From Candidatus Fibrimonadaceae bacterium (lineage in GTDB: Bacteria; Fibrobacterota; Fibrobacteria; Fibrobacterales; Fibrobacteraceae), in assembly GCA_031281155.1 (NCBI GenBank), contig JAITFT010000059.1, positions 1 to 42,288 on the forward strand: DNA of 42,288 nt. Direction: 5' to 3'. Positions 9,123 through 16,986 of the stretch are shown here, piece by piece. Position 1 is the stretch's first letter. Every line of letters begins with the position of its first letter. A model generated the notes under the pieces. The model saw only the letters and a list, made by a program, of their open reading frames with translations, was not told where the DNA came from and did not search any database. Made by a program: the position numbers and the translations under genes.

Positions 9123-9128
9123 AATATA
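9123..9128 (-). promoter_or_regulatory. Possible -10 of the PD-(D/E)XK/beta-CASP unit
   Basis: TATATTTG on the minus strand, 32 nt before ATG 9090, with a GAGAGG ribosome-binding site in between. Confidence 0.4.
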
Positions 9129-9199
9129 CAAAAATAAGCACTACTTAACCCAAACTTTTTGCGCTTTTTTCATTTTTTATCTCTCCTTCGCCATACAAG

Positions 9200-9637
9200 T
9201 TACAGATACGGGGCTAAAATAAAATTTTGTTTTAGCCAAATAGCAGCAAAAGTATTCATAATAACTTCGCATTTACTCTCGCCTTGCTCCATTTCAAAAT
9301 TCAGGCTCTTTGCCATTTCCAAAACACTAACAGTTATAGGATTTAAGCCACCGCAACATAAGGCAGTAGCAGTTGCTAAACCAAAGTTATTTGAAAAAAC
9401 AAGAAAGACATTCACGTCAGAAATGAAATTCCAAAAAATTTCTGCAGCATCAGGGCCAAAATCACAAAATAATTCCATTGCTTCACAAACTCCATCAACT
9501 TTCTTTTCAGATTTAATTGCTAATTGCAATTCATCAAGTTTTTTCGGCAAACCCTTTTCAAATTTAAATGAGATTGCTCTGAGCTTTACTTCGCCATCAC
9601 CGACACTCTCCATATCTAAAGCTAAGAATTTTGTCAT
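9200..9637 (-). CDS. Small acidic protein of unknown function
   Basis: 145 aa from ATG 9637 (MTKFLALDMESV). The ATG at 9643 is only 2 nt from AGGAGA, so the second start, 8 nt away, is preferred. Net acidic and probably soluble, with a Cys-Cys-Gly-Gly stretch (ALCCGGLN); no domain recognised. It is preceded by copy B of the duplicated leader, so it may be co-regulated with the AAA+ ATPase. It lies 109 bp upstream of the PD-(D/E)XK gene on the same strand. Confidence 0.7.
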   Translation of the reverse strand: MTKFLALDMESVGDGEVKLRAISFKFEKGLPKKLDELQLAIKSEKKVDGVCEAMELFCDFGPDAAEIFWNFISDVNVFLVFSNNFGLATATALCCGGLNPITVSVLEMAKSLNFEMEQGESKCEVIMNTFAAIWLKQNFILAPYL

Positions 9638-9648
9638 AATCATTGTCT

Positions 9649-9772
9649 CCTATTTTTCATATAATACGTTTTCAAACGAGGAAATATTGGAATTTTGAAA
9701 GTTTTTGCTAAAAACCGCTAAATTTTGCAAATTTTGCGGTTTGTGAAATAGAGTTTCGTGCATTTTTCAAGT
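9649..9772 (-). repeat. Duplicated leader, copy B
   Basis: Second copy of the 125-bp leader (see 7041-7165). Palindrome CGTTTGAAAACG at 9667-9678; inverted repeat AACCGC...GCGGTT at 9713-9741, complete here but with one broken pair in copy A. A 38-codon frame (ATG to TAG) crosses it, but the other copy has a stop in that frame and the differences show no coding bias, so I treat it as noncoding. Confidence 0.85.
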
Positions 9773-9851
9773 TTAAAAATAGACTTCAAGAGGTGATATG
9801 CCAGAGAAGCTTTGCTATTGAGCTGAGATGATCTTATCGAAGGTAGTGTAT

Positions 9852-9862
9852 TTTTCTACATT
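9852..9862 (+). promoter_or_regulatory. Leaderless-type promoter of nuoD
   Basis: TTTTCTACATT, core ending 8 nt before ATG 9871. The spacer AACCTCCA cannot act as a Shine-Dalgarno. Confidence 0.6.
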
Positions 9863-9870
9863 AACCTCCA

Positions 9871-11016
9871 ATGTCCACCAATGCCCAATTTCCGCCTGGT
9901 TTCAAAGTTCCATCGCTCGATAGCGGAACAGATGAGTTCTTTGTGAACATGGGGCCGCAACACCCGAGCACGCATGGCGCATTGCGGCTTGTTCTGCGTT
10001 TGGACGGTGAAACTGTGGTTGAGGTTGTGCCGCACCTTGGCTATATTCACAGAGGGCTTGAAAAACAAGCTGAAAGCGAAACTTACATCCAATACATACA
10101 CATGACCGATAGGCAAGACTACCTAACTTCGTACCAGAATAATCATTGTGTTTGCATGGCAATGGAAAAAGCAATGGGAATAGGAGTTCCGGAGCGTGGC
10201 GAATATATAAGAGTTATGCTGTCCGAGCTTAACCGCATAGCTTCGCACCTTGTTTTTTATGCCTGCTATGGCGGCGATTTAGGTGGGCAAACCGCATTGC
10301 TCTACGGCTTCAAAGAACGCGAAATGATTCACGATATTTTTGAAGAAGTATCAGGGCAGCGGCTCACTATGAATTTTTTCAGGCCTGGCGGCTCCACAAA
10401 AGATGTGCCAGATACCTTTATCCCAAGAGTCAAGGCTTTTTTGGAGCATTTAAAACCAACATTGAAAGATTACGAAACCCTGCTATCTAAAAATATAGTT
10501 ATGCTATTCCGCTCGCAAGGCATTGGAGTTCTATCAAAAGAAAGAGCCATTGCTCTAGGTTGCTCAGGCCCCGTGCTGCGAGCAAGCGGCGTTAATTACG
10601 ACGTTCGCAAAAACGATCCCTATTCAATTTACAGTTCTTTTGACTTTGATGTTCCCATTGCAAACGAAGGCGATTGCTATGCTCGCTATGTAGTTAGAAT
10701 GCAAGAAATCTACGAATCTATGAAAATTTTGGAGCAATGCATAGCCAAGTTCCCAAGCGGCCCCTATCGCTCGGCGCCAAAGCCCAGTTACAAACTCCCG
10801 CGCGGCAGCTACTATACTCAAACAGAAACCGCCAAAGGCCTTTACGGAACCTACATAGTCGCAGAACAGGGCGACAAACCCTACCGCATACACACTCGCA
10901 GCCCAAGCTTCGCAAATCTTACGGTACTAAACGAAATAAGCCAAGGCCATAAAATTTCCGATTTAGTAACAATAATAGCTACTTTGGACCCGGTGATACC
11001 GGAGATAGATCGGTAA
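9871..11016 (+). CDS. nuoD: NADH-quinone oxidoreductase subunit D (NuoD)
   Basis: 381 aa, the 49-kDa subunit of complex I, which lies at the quinone-reduction site in the peripheral arm. Family features: MGPQHPSTHGALR, HLGYIHRGLEK, DRQDYLTSY, ELNRIASHL, GQRLTMNFFRPGG and the C-terminal DPVIPEIDR. Near full length. No other nuo genes lie within the window, although nuoD is normally in a nuoA-N operon. The start is set by the leaderless-type promoter 8 nt upstream. The 3' end overlaps the convergent ADP-ribosylglycohydrolase gene by 38 bp. Confidence 0.96.
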   Translation: MSTNAQFPPGFKVPSLDSGTDEFFVNMGPQHPSTHGALRLVLRLDGETVVEVVPHLGYIHRGLEKQAESETYIQYIHMTDRQDYLTSYQNNHCVCMAMEKAMGIGVPERGEYIRVMLSELNRIASHLVFYACYGGDLGGQTALLYGFKEREMIHDIFEEVSGQRLTMNFFRPGGSTKDVPDTFIPRVKAFLEHLKPTLKDYETLLSKNIVMLFRSQGIGVLSKERAIALGCSGPVLRASGVNYDVRKNDPYSIYSSFDFDVPIANEGDCYARYVVRMQEIYESMKILEQCIAKFPSGPYRSAPKPSYKLPRGSYYTQTETAKGLYGTYIVAEQGDKPYRIHTRSPSFANLTVLNEISQGHKISDLVTIIATLDPVIPEIDR

Positions 11017-11797
11017 ACTTCGAAAATTCCGTTATAATATCAATAAATTCTTTTGGTAAATATTCCAAAACTTTTTGAACAATATAGCCTGGAATATCTT
11101 TGTAAAAGGCTCCAGCAATGCCGCCAGCAATGCTGGTGATTGTATCACTGTCGCCGCCTAAGGAAACAGCCAGCCTTATTGCATTTTCAAAATCCGAACT
11201 CTCTAGAAATGCAATTATTGATTCAGGAACGGTGCTTTGGCAGTTTTCATTAAACCTGTGCGAAGACCTTATTTCGCTGACAGTTCTGCTTAAATCGTAC
11301 CCAAAAGTTTCGGAAATAAAATCTCCTATTTCTTCTTTGCTTTTGCCTACGCGAGCCATATAAACAGCAACTGCAGTTGCCTGCGCTCCTTTTATGCCTT
11401 CGGGGTGATTATGGGTAACTTCAGCAGACCTTTTTGCTTCTGCCATAACTTCTTCAACGCTGTTAAATGCCCACCCAACAGGGCTAACACGCATTGCCGA
11501 GCCATTGCCCCAGCTATTATACGGCTGAGGATCATCTGAATCTCTCCACTTGCAAAAACCATCGCCGTAAACGCTTGGATATTTTTTGGAAAAATTTTGA
11601 TATGCCTGTATATAACCATAATTTATATCGTTTTTATTCAAAACGTCCATGGTAGCCACGGTTAAAATACTGTCATCTGTAAACTCTGTTCCAGCTCTAA
11701 AAAGCTCAAAGTCTATGCTTTTAGTATTGTCAAACTCATAAGACGAGCCTATTACGTCTCCAACTATCGCACCGATTATGCCGTATTCTTTGATCAT
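10979..11797 (-). CDS. ADP-ribosylglycohydrolase family protein
   Basis: 272 aa, DraG/ARH fold. Metal-binding motifs are FTDDSIL near residue 39 and GGDSDTITSIAGGIAGAFY near residue 214; also NGSAMRVSPVGW and THNHPEGIKGAQA. These enzymes remove ADP-ribose from proteins, or act on small ADP-ribosyl compounds, using two Mg ions. The substrate is unknown; no nitrogenase genes are visible. Start ATG 11797 has AGGGAG 8 nt upstream and a TACATT core 30 nt upstream, so this is a leadered gene. Cytoplasmic. Confidence 0.92.
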   Translation of the reverse strand: MIKEYGIIGAIVGDVIGSSYEFDNTKSIDFELFRAGTEFTDDSILTVATMDVLNKNDINYGYIQAYQNFSKKYPSVYGDGFCKWRDSDDPQPYNSWGNGSAMRVSPVGWAFNSVEEVMAEAKRSAEVTHNHPEGIKGAQATAVAVYMARVGKSKEEIGDFISETFGYDLSRTVSEIRSSHRFNENCQSTVPESIIAFLESSDFENAIRLAVSLGGDSDTITSIAGGIAGAFYKDIPGYIVQKVLEYLPKEFIDIITEFSKFTDLSPVSPGPK

Positions 11798-11827
11798 AAA
11801 ATCTCCCTTTTCGAGGCATTTAGGAGT

Positions 11828-11839
11828 AATGTAGAAAAA
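11828..11839 (-). promoter_or_regulatory. Promoter-like motif, leadered gene
   Basis: TTTTTCTACATT on the minus strand, 30 nt before ATG 11797, with an AGGGAG site between. Confidence 0.5.
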
Positions 11840-11846
11840 ATGTAGG

Positions 11847-12644
11847 TCAAAACAACTTCAACTCCACTGGCATTCCGCAAAGCTCATAAAACTTTTTTAA
11901 CGATCTCTCATGTTCAGCGGTGAAGCTGTAATCCACGGCATTATAGTAATCGTAAACCAGGTTTTGCGGGAGTTTGGCTGGGTAATGTTTCTCCCATTTT
12001 TGCAAGCAATCATCTCTGTTTTCTTTAAAATCTCTTATGCTCAATTCTGTTTCATCTAAATAGTAGTTAAGCAATTCCGAGCCAGCACTCAAGGCTTCTT
12101 TTCTTATTATCCATAGCCCAAAAACAAAGGGCAAATTTTGCCACTCTTGCCAAACGGAAGCTAAATCGTAAGCGTATTCCCATCTATCCATAACGCTTTC
12201 CTGCAAAGCGCAATCCCCTATTAAGAGCCTGGCATCGCAGCTCTCTTCGCTAAAAAAATCCCTTTTCCAAATAGGCTCGACCTTGAGATAGCAGCTCGAA
12301 AGCAATTTTAACAGAGCAACCGATGTGTCGCTTTGTTCTGTTATGTGAATGGTTTTATTGCCCAAATTTTCCCATTTATACTTTGAAAAGAGTTTTACAG
12401 AACGAATTTCAAGCGTGCTGGCAGTGCAGAATCTATTGCATATCATATAATTTTCCGAATTTTTGGCATATTCTATAGAAGAAGACGGAGAAAGCATTAT
12501 AAGCCCTTCCCTCAATCTTTTATTCTGCTCACTTGGAGTTCCATCTAAAAAACGAACTTTTGGCGTATATTTATCCAAAAAACGGTGAAAAAAAGGTGCG
12601 CAAACCAAAAAAGGTATGCGTCCAACTGTTAAAAAGTGCTTCAT
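11847..12644 (-). CDS. mqnA: Chorismate dehydratase MqnA, menaquinone biosynthesis
   Basis: 265 aa, periplasmic-binding-protein fold of the MqnA/MqnD family. Recognised by VGRIPFLVCAPFF near the N-terminus, MLSPSSSIEYAKNSENYMIC, TEQSDTSVALLKLL and RLLIGDCAL. MqnA converts chorismate to 3-enolpyruvyl-benzoate, the first step of the futalosine route, so the organism probably makes menaquinone, which would serve complex I (nuoD nearby). MqnD is the alternative, but the sequence fits MqnA better. A TATAAT box ends 10 nt before the ATG with no clear Shine-Dalgarno. No other mqn gene is in the window. Confidence 0.85.
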   Translation of the reverse strand: MKHFLTVGRIPFLVCAPFFHRFLDKYTPKVRFLDGTPSEQNKRLREGLIMLSPSSSIEYAKNSENYMICNRFCTASTLEIRSVKLFSKYKWENLGNKTIHITEQSDTSVALLKLLSSCYLKVEPIWKRDFFSEESCDARLLIGDCALQESVMDRWEYAYDLASVWQEWQNLPFVFGLWIIRKEALSAGSELLNYYLDETELSIRDFKENRDDCLQKWEKHYPAKLPQNLVYDYYNAVDYSFTAEHERSLKKFYELCGMPVELKLF

Positions 12645-12762
12645 AATAGGTAAAATTATATTTTTTTTACTTTTTCGTTACTATTTCTTGCAAAAAAAGC
12701 TATATTATAGGGAATGATTTGTAGAATTTCAACTTTTAGCATAAATACTGGTGTTTTTAGCC

Positions 12763-13047
12763 ATGCCTAGGTTCCTCGTTAAAAAAACCGTACCGTCAGA
12801 AGATGGAAAGTCCCTAGTGTTCAAGGGCAAAGTCGTGGAAGGCCCCATCAACAAAGGCATGAACCTTTTAATTTCCATGGCTGGGCAAGCTATAATCCCT
12901 GTTAAAATAACAGATATCGTGCACTTTGAAAAATCCAAAGACGATACTAAGAGAGTAGGCTTGGTCGCAGATTTTGAAGACGAGCCAGATGACATGAGAA
13001 TAATCATGGCTCTGCATATAACAGACGAAGAAATTGAGTGTAAATAA
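12763..13047 (+). CDS. Small beta-rich protein of unknown function
   Basis: 94 aa from ATG 12763 (MPRFLVKKTVPSEDG); an in-frame GTG at 12751 would add four residues. Alternating hydrophobic strands (SLVFKGKVVEGPINKGMNLLI, IIPVKITDIVHFE, KRVGLVADF) resemble a translation-factor domain 2 or OB-like barrel; this is a fold impression only. Acidic C-terminus. It ends one base before the stop of the convergent gene at 13049. Confidence 0.7.
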   Translation: MPRFLVKKTVPSEDGKSLVFKGKVVEGPINKGMNLLISMAGQAIIPVKITDIVHFEKSKDDTKRVGLVADFEDEPDDMRIIMALHITDEEIECK

Positions 13048-13048
13048 G

Positions 13049-13429
13049 CTAATTTCCGATTCTCTTTAAGAAATCATCTAAAGTATCGCATTCCTGAATG
13101 TCTTTCAGCATGTGTTCGAACATGTCCTCATCTAAGGGTTCTCTATCTAGCGTTTTTACAGAAGGCATTGGGCCTGTGAAAGCCGCACCATCAAGCCCTT
13201 CAAACCCGCCAAACTTTTTTGCCATTGCCTTTTTAAAATTCTCAAAAGTATTTTTGTCTAGCTCCACTGCATAATCTTGATTAGCCTGGTAAGATACCGG
13301 AGTTTTGCAGCTTGGGCATGTGAAAACAAAGCCCAGCAACTCTTCTGCTTTGGCTTCAGCGGAAGAATCTCCAATACCAAATGTTATTCGCATATCGCAA
13401 TGAGGGCAGGTTATGTGTAGATCTGGCAT
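13049..13429 (-). CDS. Zinc-ribbon protein of unknown function
   Basis: 126 aa. CPHC at residues 9-12 and CPSC at about 38-41 form a four-cysteine zinc ribbon; the rest is charged and helical, ending in DTLDDFLKRIGN. No named family. Its ATG 13429 lies 6 nt after a TACATT core, with spacer ATTCCC, so it is one of the clearest leaderless candidates. It may bind nucleic acid or a protein, but nothing in the sequence says which. Confidence 0.75.
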   Translation of the reverse strand: MPDLHITCPHCDMRITFGIGDSSAEAKAEELLGFVFTCPSCKTPVSYQANQDYAVELDKNTFENFKKAMAKKFGGFEGLDGAAFTGPMPSVKTLDREPLDEDMFEHMLKDIQECDTLDDFLKRIGN

Positions 13430-13435
13430 GGGAAT

Positions 13436-13446
13436 AATGTAGAAAA
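13436..13446 (-). promoter_or_regulatory. Leaderless-type promoter of the 13049 gene
   Basis: TTTTTCTACATT on the minus strand, core ending 6 nt before ATG 13429. Confidence 0.6.
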
Positions 13447-13532
13447 ATTCTCCTCAGGGAGGTCCAAAGCGAATTTTTCAAAAAATAACGCAACAAAGTA
13501 ACACTTTTTCCTATTTTTGGTGTTTAATAGGT

Positions 13533-15908
13533 ATGAAAAAGACTGTTTTTATATTCTCGCTCCTTTTTGCGGCATTTTTATATGCCGCTCCGCTGTATGC
13601 CGCACCACAGAAAGTTGAACGTTTTTTGCTGGTTGCCGGCGCGAATAACGGTGGCCCGAACAAGGTTTTGCTTCGCTATGCAGAAAGCGATGCCAACTCT
13701 TTCGCAGATGTTATGTCTCAAATGGGAGGCATAGAAAAAAACAATGTTTTGCGGGTTTTTAACCCAAGCACTGCATCTATGCAGAACGGTTTTTCTGAAA
13801 TGGAAAGGCGCTTGCAAAGAAATCCCGGGGCCCGCAGAGAGGTGATTGTATATTATAGCGGCCACGCAGATGAACAAGGTTTAAGGCTTGGCCGTGATAT
13901 TTATAGCTGGGCGGATTTTCGCCAAAGCGTTCACAGCTTGAATGCCGATGTCAAAGTCGCTGTAATTGATGCCTGCGGCTCAGGTGCCATAACCAGAACA
14001 AAGGGCGGCGTTTCAAGGCCGGCTTTTTTGCAAGATGTCAGCAGCGAAATGAAGGGCTACGCATTCTTAACCAGCTCCAATGAAAACGAGGTGAGCCAGG
14101 AAAGCGATCGGCTAAAGGGTAGCTTTTTCACTCACGCTTTGGTGAACGGCCTGCGTGGAGCCGCAGATATGACCGGAGACGGCAAAGTAACTCTAAACGA
14201 AGCATATCAATTTGCATTCAACGAAACAATGCGGCAAACCCAGTCCACAAGCGGCGGAGTGCAGCACCCAAGCCGCGATATGAACCTCGCTGGCACCGGC
14301 GATGTTGTTATGACCGATTTGCGGCAAGTTTCCGCAAGCCTGGTTTTGGAAAAAGATATGGAAGGGAGATTTTTTATCAGAGACGACAAGGGAAATTTGG
14401 TTGCAGAACTTCATAAAATCGTCGGCAGACCTTTGGAGCTAGGTTTACCTTCAGGGAAATATTCCGTGCAAATGGAGGCTCCAAGCCGTCTGTGGAGGGC
14501 CGGCGATTTTGAGCTTAAAAACGGCACAAAACACATTCTTTCAATGAACAATATGAGAAGCATAGATAGAGAAGTAGCCGTAGCTCGCGGCGATGCAGAT
14601 CCTGCGCTTATGAACGGCTTGGACTCCGCTCGCAAGGCTCCATTTACTTTTAATCCTTTTGGGTATAGCAGCGAACCGGCAAACGGCGTGCAATTGGGAT
14701 TACTAACACTTTCAAAAAGAGCTTTTGTAGGAACGCAAATATCCCTTTTTGGAAATATAGCGGCAGACGATATGGCAGGCAGCCAGCTTACGACACTTGG
14801 CAATGTTGCTGTTAAAGATTTTCACGGGATTCAAGGCTCGGCTTTGTTTAATTATGCAAGAGATTTTAGCGGACTGCAAGCTGCTCCCTTTAATTTTGCG
14901 ATAGATGGCAAAGGTTTGCAAGCCGGTGTAATAAATGTTTATGCGCATAATTTAGAAGGCGCACAGGCCTCTGCAATTAATATTGGAGGCAAGGTGACTT
15001 ATGGGCAAGGCGGTGCGATAAATATAGTGGGCAGCACGGAATATGGCCAAGGCGGTGCTATAAATGTAGCAGGCAATGCCGGCAAGATGCAGGGTGGCGC
15101 AATAAACTTAGCTGGTAGCACGGAATATGGCCAAGGCGGCGCTATAAATGTAGCAGGCAACGCCGGCAAGGTGCAGGGTGGCGCAATAAACTTAGCTGGC
15201 AGCACGGAATATGCTCAGGGTGGCGTTATAAATGTTGCTGGGAATGCTGGCCTTATTCAAGGCGGTGTTATAAATGTAGCAGGAAAGGTTGAAACATTGC
15301 AAGGCGGCGTTATAAATGTTGGCGGCCATGTTGGCAGGCAAGTAGGCGTTATAAATATTGCGGCGAAAAGCGAGCACACTCCTATAGGCTTAATAAATAT
15401 TATTGGCAATGGCATTATAGACGCTACATTCTACGCAGATGAAACAGGCAGAGCGGGCACCGTTTTACACATGGGAACTCCTTATCTTTACACGCTTTTT
15501 GAATATACCTTGAAACCAACGCTTAGCGGTGGCTGGAGCGATGCTTTTCCGCAAAGCTGGGGCTTGGGGCTTGGAACTCGTTTTGGAATGTGGAGTAATT
15601 TCTTTAGCCTCGATTACGCCTTCTTAAATACTCACGAGAAAAATCCAAAAAGCTTTGGAATGATGAATGTCAGCAGAAAAGACCCAAGCAACTATTTGCA
15701 TAAAGCTCGCTTTGGCGCTGCATACAAGTTTTTGCCAGGCCTTGCTCTAACAAGCGGCATTACACTAAACGCTCTTTCGGAAGGCTATGGGGACGACTTG
15801 TACGTTGAGCCCCGCGGCGGTTATCACTGGCACTGGACTTTTGGCGAAAAACATAAGGTTCGTTTGTGGCCGGGCTTATACGCTGGCTTAACGGTTGGGA
15901 AGTTTTAG
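13533..15908 (+). CDS. Exported caspase-like protein with repeat solenoid
   Basis: 791 aa. Signal peptide 1-24 (cleavage near LYA-AP). A C14 caspase-like domain spans about 27-260. The catalytic dyad is His111 (IVYYSGHADEQG) and Cys148 (VIDACGSGA), both present. DMTGDGKVTLNEAY (212-225) looks like a calcium-binding loop. A beta domain follows (265-345). About 16 repeats of 14-15 residues cover 385-627, the central ones matching QGG(A/V)IN(V/L)AG plus five variable residues; this predicts a beta-solenoid. Similar G-x-Q-x-G-x-I/V-N repeats occur, from memory, in surface proteins of Leptospira and Bacteroidota. The last 150 residues are aromatic-rich beta strands ending in Phe, as in outer-membrane barrels. 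It is likely a surface or periplasmic protease; target unknown. It stands alone on its strand. Confidence 0.88.
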   Translation: MKKTVFIFSLLFAAFLYAAPLYAAPQKVERFLLVAGANNGGPNKVLLRYAESDANSFADVMSQMGGIEKNNVLRVFNPSTASMQNGFSEMERRLQRNPGARREVIVYYSGHADEQGLRLGRDIYSWADFRQSVHSLNADVKVAVIDACGSGAITRTKGGVSRPAFLQDVSSEMKGYAFLTSSNENEVSQESDRLKGSFFTHALVNGLRGAADMTGDGKVTLNEAYQFAFNETMRQTQSTSGGVQHPSRDMNLAGTGDVVMTDLRQVSASLVLEKDMEGRFFIRDDKGNLVAELHKIVGRPLELGLPSGKYSVQMEAPSRLWRAGDFELKNGTKHILSMNNMRSIDREVAVARGDADPALMNGLDSARKAPFTFNPFGYSSEPANGVQLGLLTLSKRAFVGTQISLFGNIAADDMAGSQLTTLGNVAVKDFHGIQGSALFNYARDFSGLQAAPFNFAIDGKGLQAGVINVYAHNLEGAQASAINIGGKVTYGQGGAINIVGSTEYGQGGAINVAGNAGKMQGGAINLAGSTEYGQGGAINVAGNAGKVQGGAINLAGSTEYAQGGVINVAGNAGLIQGGVINVAGKVETLQGGVINVGGHVGRQVGVINIAAKSEHTPIGLINIIGNGIIDATFYADETGRAGTVLHMGTPYLYTLFEYTLKPTLSGGWSDAFPQSWGLGLGTRFGMWSNFFSLDYAFLNTHEKNPKSFGMMNVSRKDPSNYLHKARFGAAYKFLPGLALTSGITLNALSEGYGDDLYVEPRGGYHWHWTFGEKHKVRLWPGLYAGLTVGKF
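14993..15352 (+). repeat. Tandem 42-bp repeats inside the caspase-like gene
   Basis: Eight to nine 42-bp units encode the QGGAIN solenoid rungs. Alternate units are most alike, giving a higher-order 84-bp period; the two 84-bp copies around 15033-15200 are almost identical in DNA, which shows recent duplication or gene conversion. Confidence 0.85.
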
Positions 15909-16986
15909 CTAAAGGCTTTCGCCCCAGCAACCCCGCTCTATCTGGCACAAATAACATGGCCAACTCCAAACGCCTAAGGTTTGGATGCCATTCTATAGGC
16001 ATGATTTTTCTGAGAACATAGCCGCTGTTTCGCCAGCGGCTGGCTTCTTTTGCAGCATTTTTCAAATCGCCGACTATGTGCACAACTCGCTCGGGTTTGG
16101 CGCCGGCTATTGCCTGCGTTAAGGACTGAGTTAGCAACTCGCTTTTTGACGGGTTTAAAATTATTGTCCATTTGCCTTTGTTTATTTCGCCGGCAAAAAA
16201 TTTCTTAACCCATGTTTCATTCAATACGCTGTGGTAAAAGCGAGCATTTTTTATTTGCAGACTTTGAATATTTTGCACAAAAGATAATTTTGCCCACTCA
16301 CGCGCATCTAAGCAGTGAACGTCTTTGAAATTTTTGCTGAGCTGCATGGCTTCTATTGCCGCTCCTGAGTGGCAGCAAAGCAAACGATCGTCTTTTGCGG
16401 GGTGCAGCCATTCGCTCAGCTTTTCTCCAAAACGCAAATATGTTCCCTTGCTTTTTGGCAGCCAATCTAGAATGTGAAAAAAATATTTGCTCTGCGCAAG
16501 TTGAATATACTCGGAACCGAAGCCTTTGTGCAAAGTGTATTGCATTGCTGGCGGCGGGTTTGAGGTGTCGAAAGGGAAACTCGGTTTTGTTTGAACGGAG
16601 TGCGCGCACAGAATTTCTGGGTGTGTTCTTTGCAAATAATCCAAAAAGGCTTTGTAAGCTCGGCTTTGTTCAGTGGTTTTTAAACCGGCTTGAATTAACA
16701 TTCCGTAATTGGCGTTTCCGTTTGAGCGGAAAATAATTTGAAAAATTTGCCTTTTGAAAGAACGCAAATGCTCTTTATTCAGCTGCTCTTCTATTTTTTG
16801 TAAAATTTTCGGCAAAGGCTCGTCTGGGATTCCGGCCCAAACTAAAGCTGTTCTGCCCTTTATTTCTTTTGCAACATAGCGCCAATCGCCGCCGCCGATT
16901 TCCGGCTCCGCCGTGAAAACGGCTTGCACTTTTCCGGGAATTTTGTTCTCTTTCGCCCAATCACTGATTTTCTGCTTTTTGTCCAT
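15760..16986 (-). CDS. RumA/TrmA-like RNA methyltransferase homologue, catalytic motifs lost
   Basis: 408 aa. The C-terminal half follows the TrmA/RlmD (m5U RNA methyltransferase) pattern: a SAM-fold region (DDRLLCCHSGAAIEAMQLS), NPSKSELLTQ where DPPR is expected, VVHIVGDLKNAAKEA where the catalytic SCNP would be, then GYVLRKIMPIEWHPNLRRLELAMLF. The catalytic Cys and DPPR are missing, so this is a pseudoenzyme or has another activity. The last ~50 residues (after LLG) are basic, unlike the family, and overlap the caspase-like gene by 149 bp. A one-base change in the C4 run at 15922-15925 would instead end the protein at 15909, one base beyond the neighbour's stop. The start overlaps the acyltransferase gene by 26 bp; a TACCTT core lies 9 nt upstream. 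Confidence 0.6.
   Translation of the reverse strand: MDKKQKISDWAKENKIPGKVQAVFTAEPEIGGGDWRYVAKEIKGRTALVWAGIPDEPLPKILQKIEEQLNKEHLRSFKRQIFQIIFRSNGNANYGMLIQAGLKTTEQSRAYKAFLDYLQRTHPEILCAHSVQTKPSFPFDTSNPPPAMQYTLHKGFGSEYIQLAQSKYFFHILDWLPKSKGTYLRFGEKLSEWLHPAKDDRLLCCHSGAAIEAMQLSKNFKDVHCLDAREWAKLSFVQNIQSLQIKNARFYHSVLNETWVKKFFAGEINKGKWTIILNPSKSELLTQSLTQAIAGAKPERVVHIVGDLKNAAKEASRWRNSGYVLRKIMPIEWHPNLRRLELAMLFVPDRAGLLGRKPLAKTSQPLSQRISPATNEPYVFRQKSSASDNRRGAQRTSRPHSLPKERLV

Noticed and set aside
9655-9771. 38-codon ORF inside leader copy B
   Set aside because: Copy A has a stop in the same frame and the differences fall on all codon positions with amino-acid changes.
14993-15352. CRISPR-like array
   Set aside because: The units are contiguous, coding and keep the reading frame; there are no spacers.
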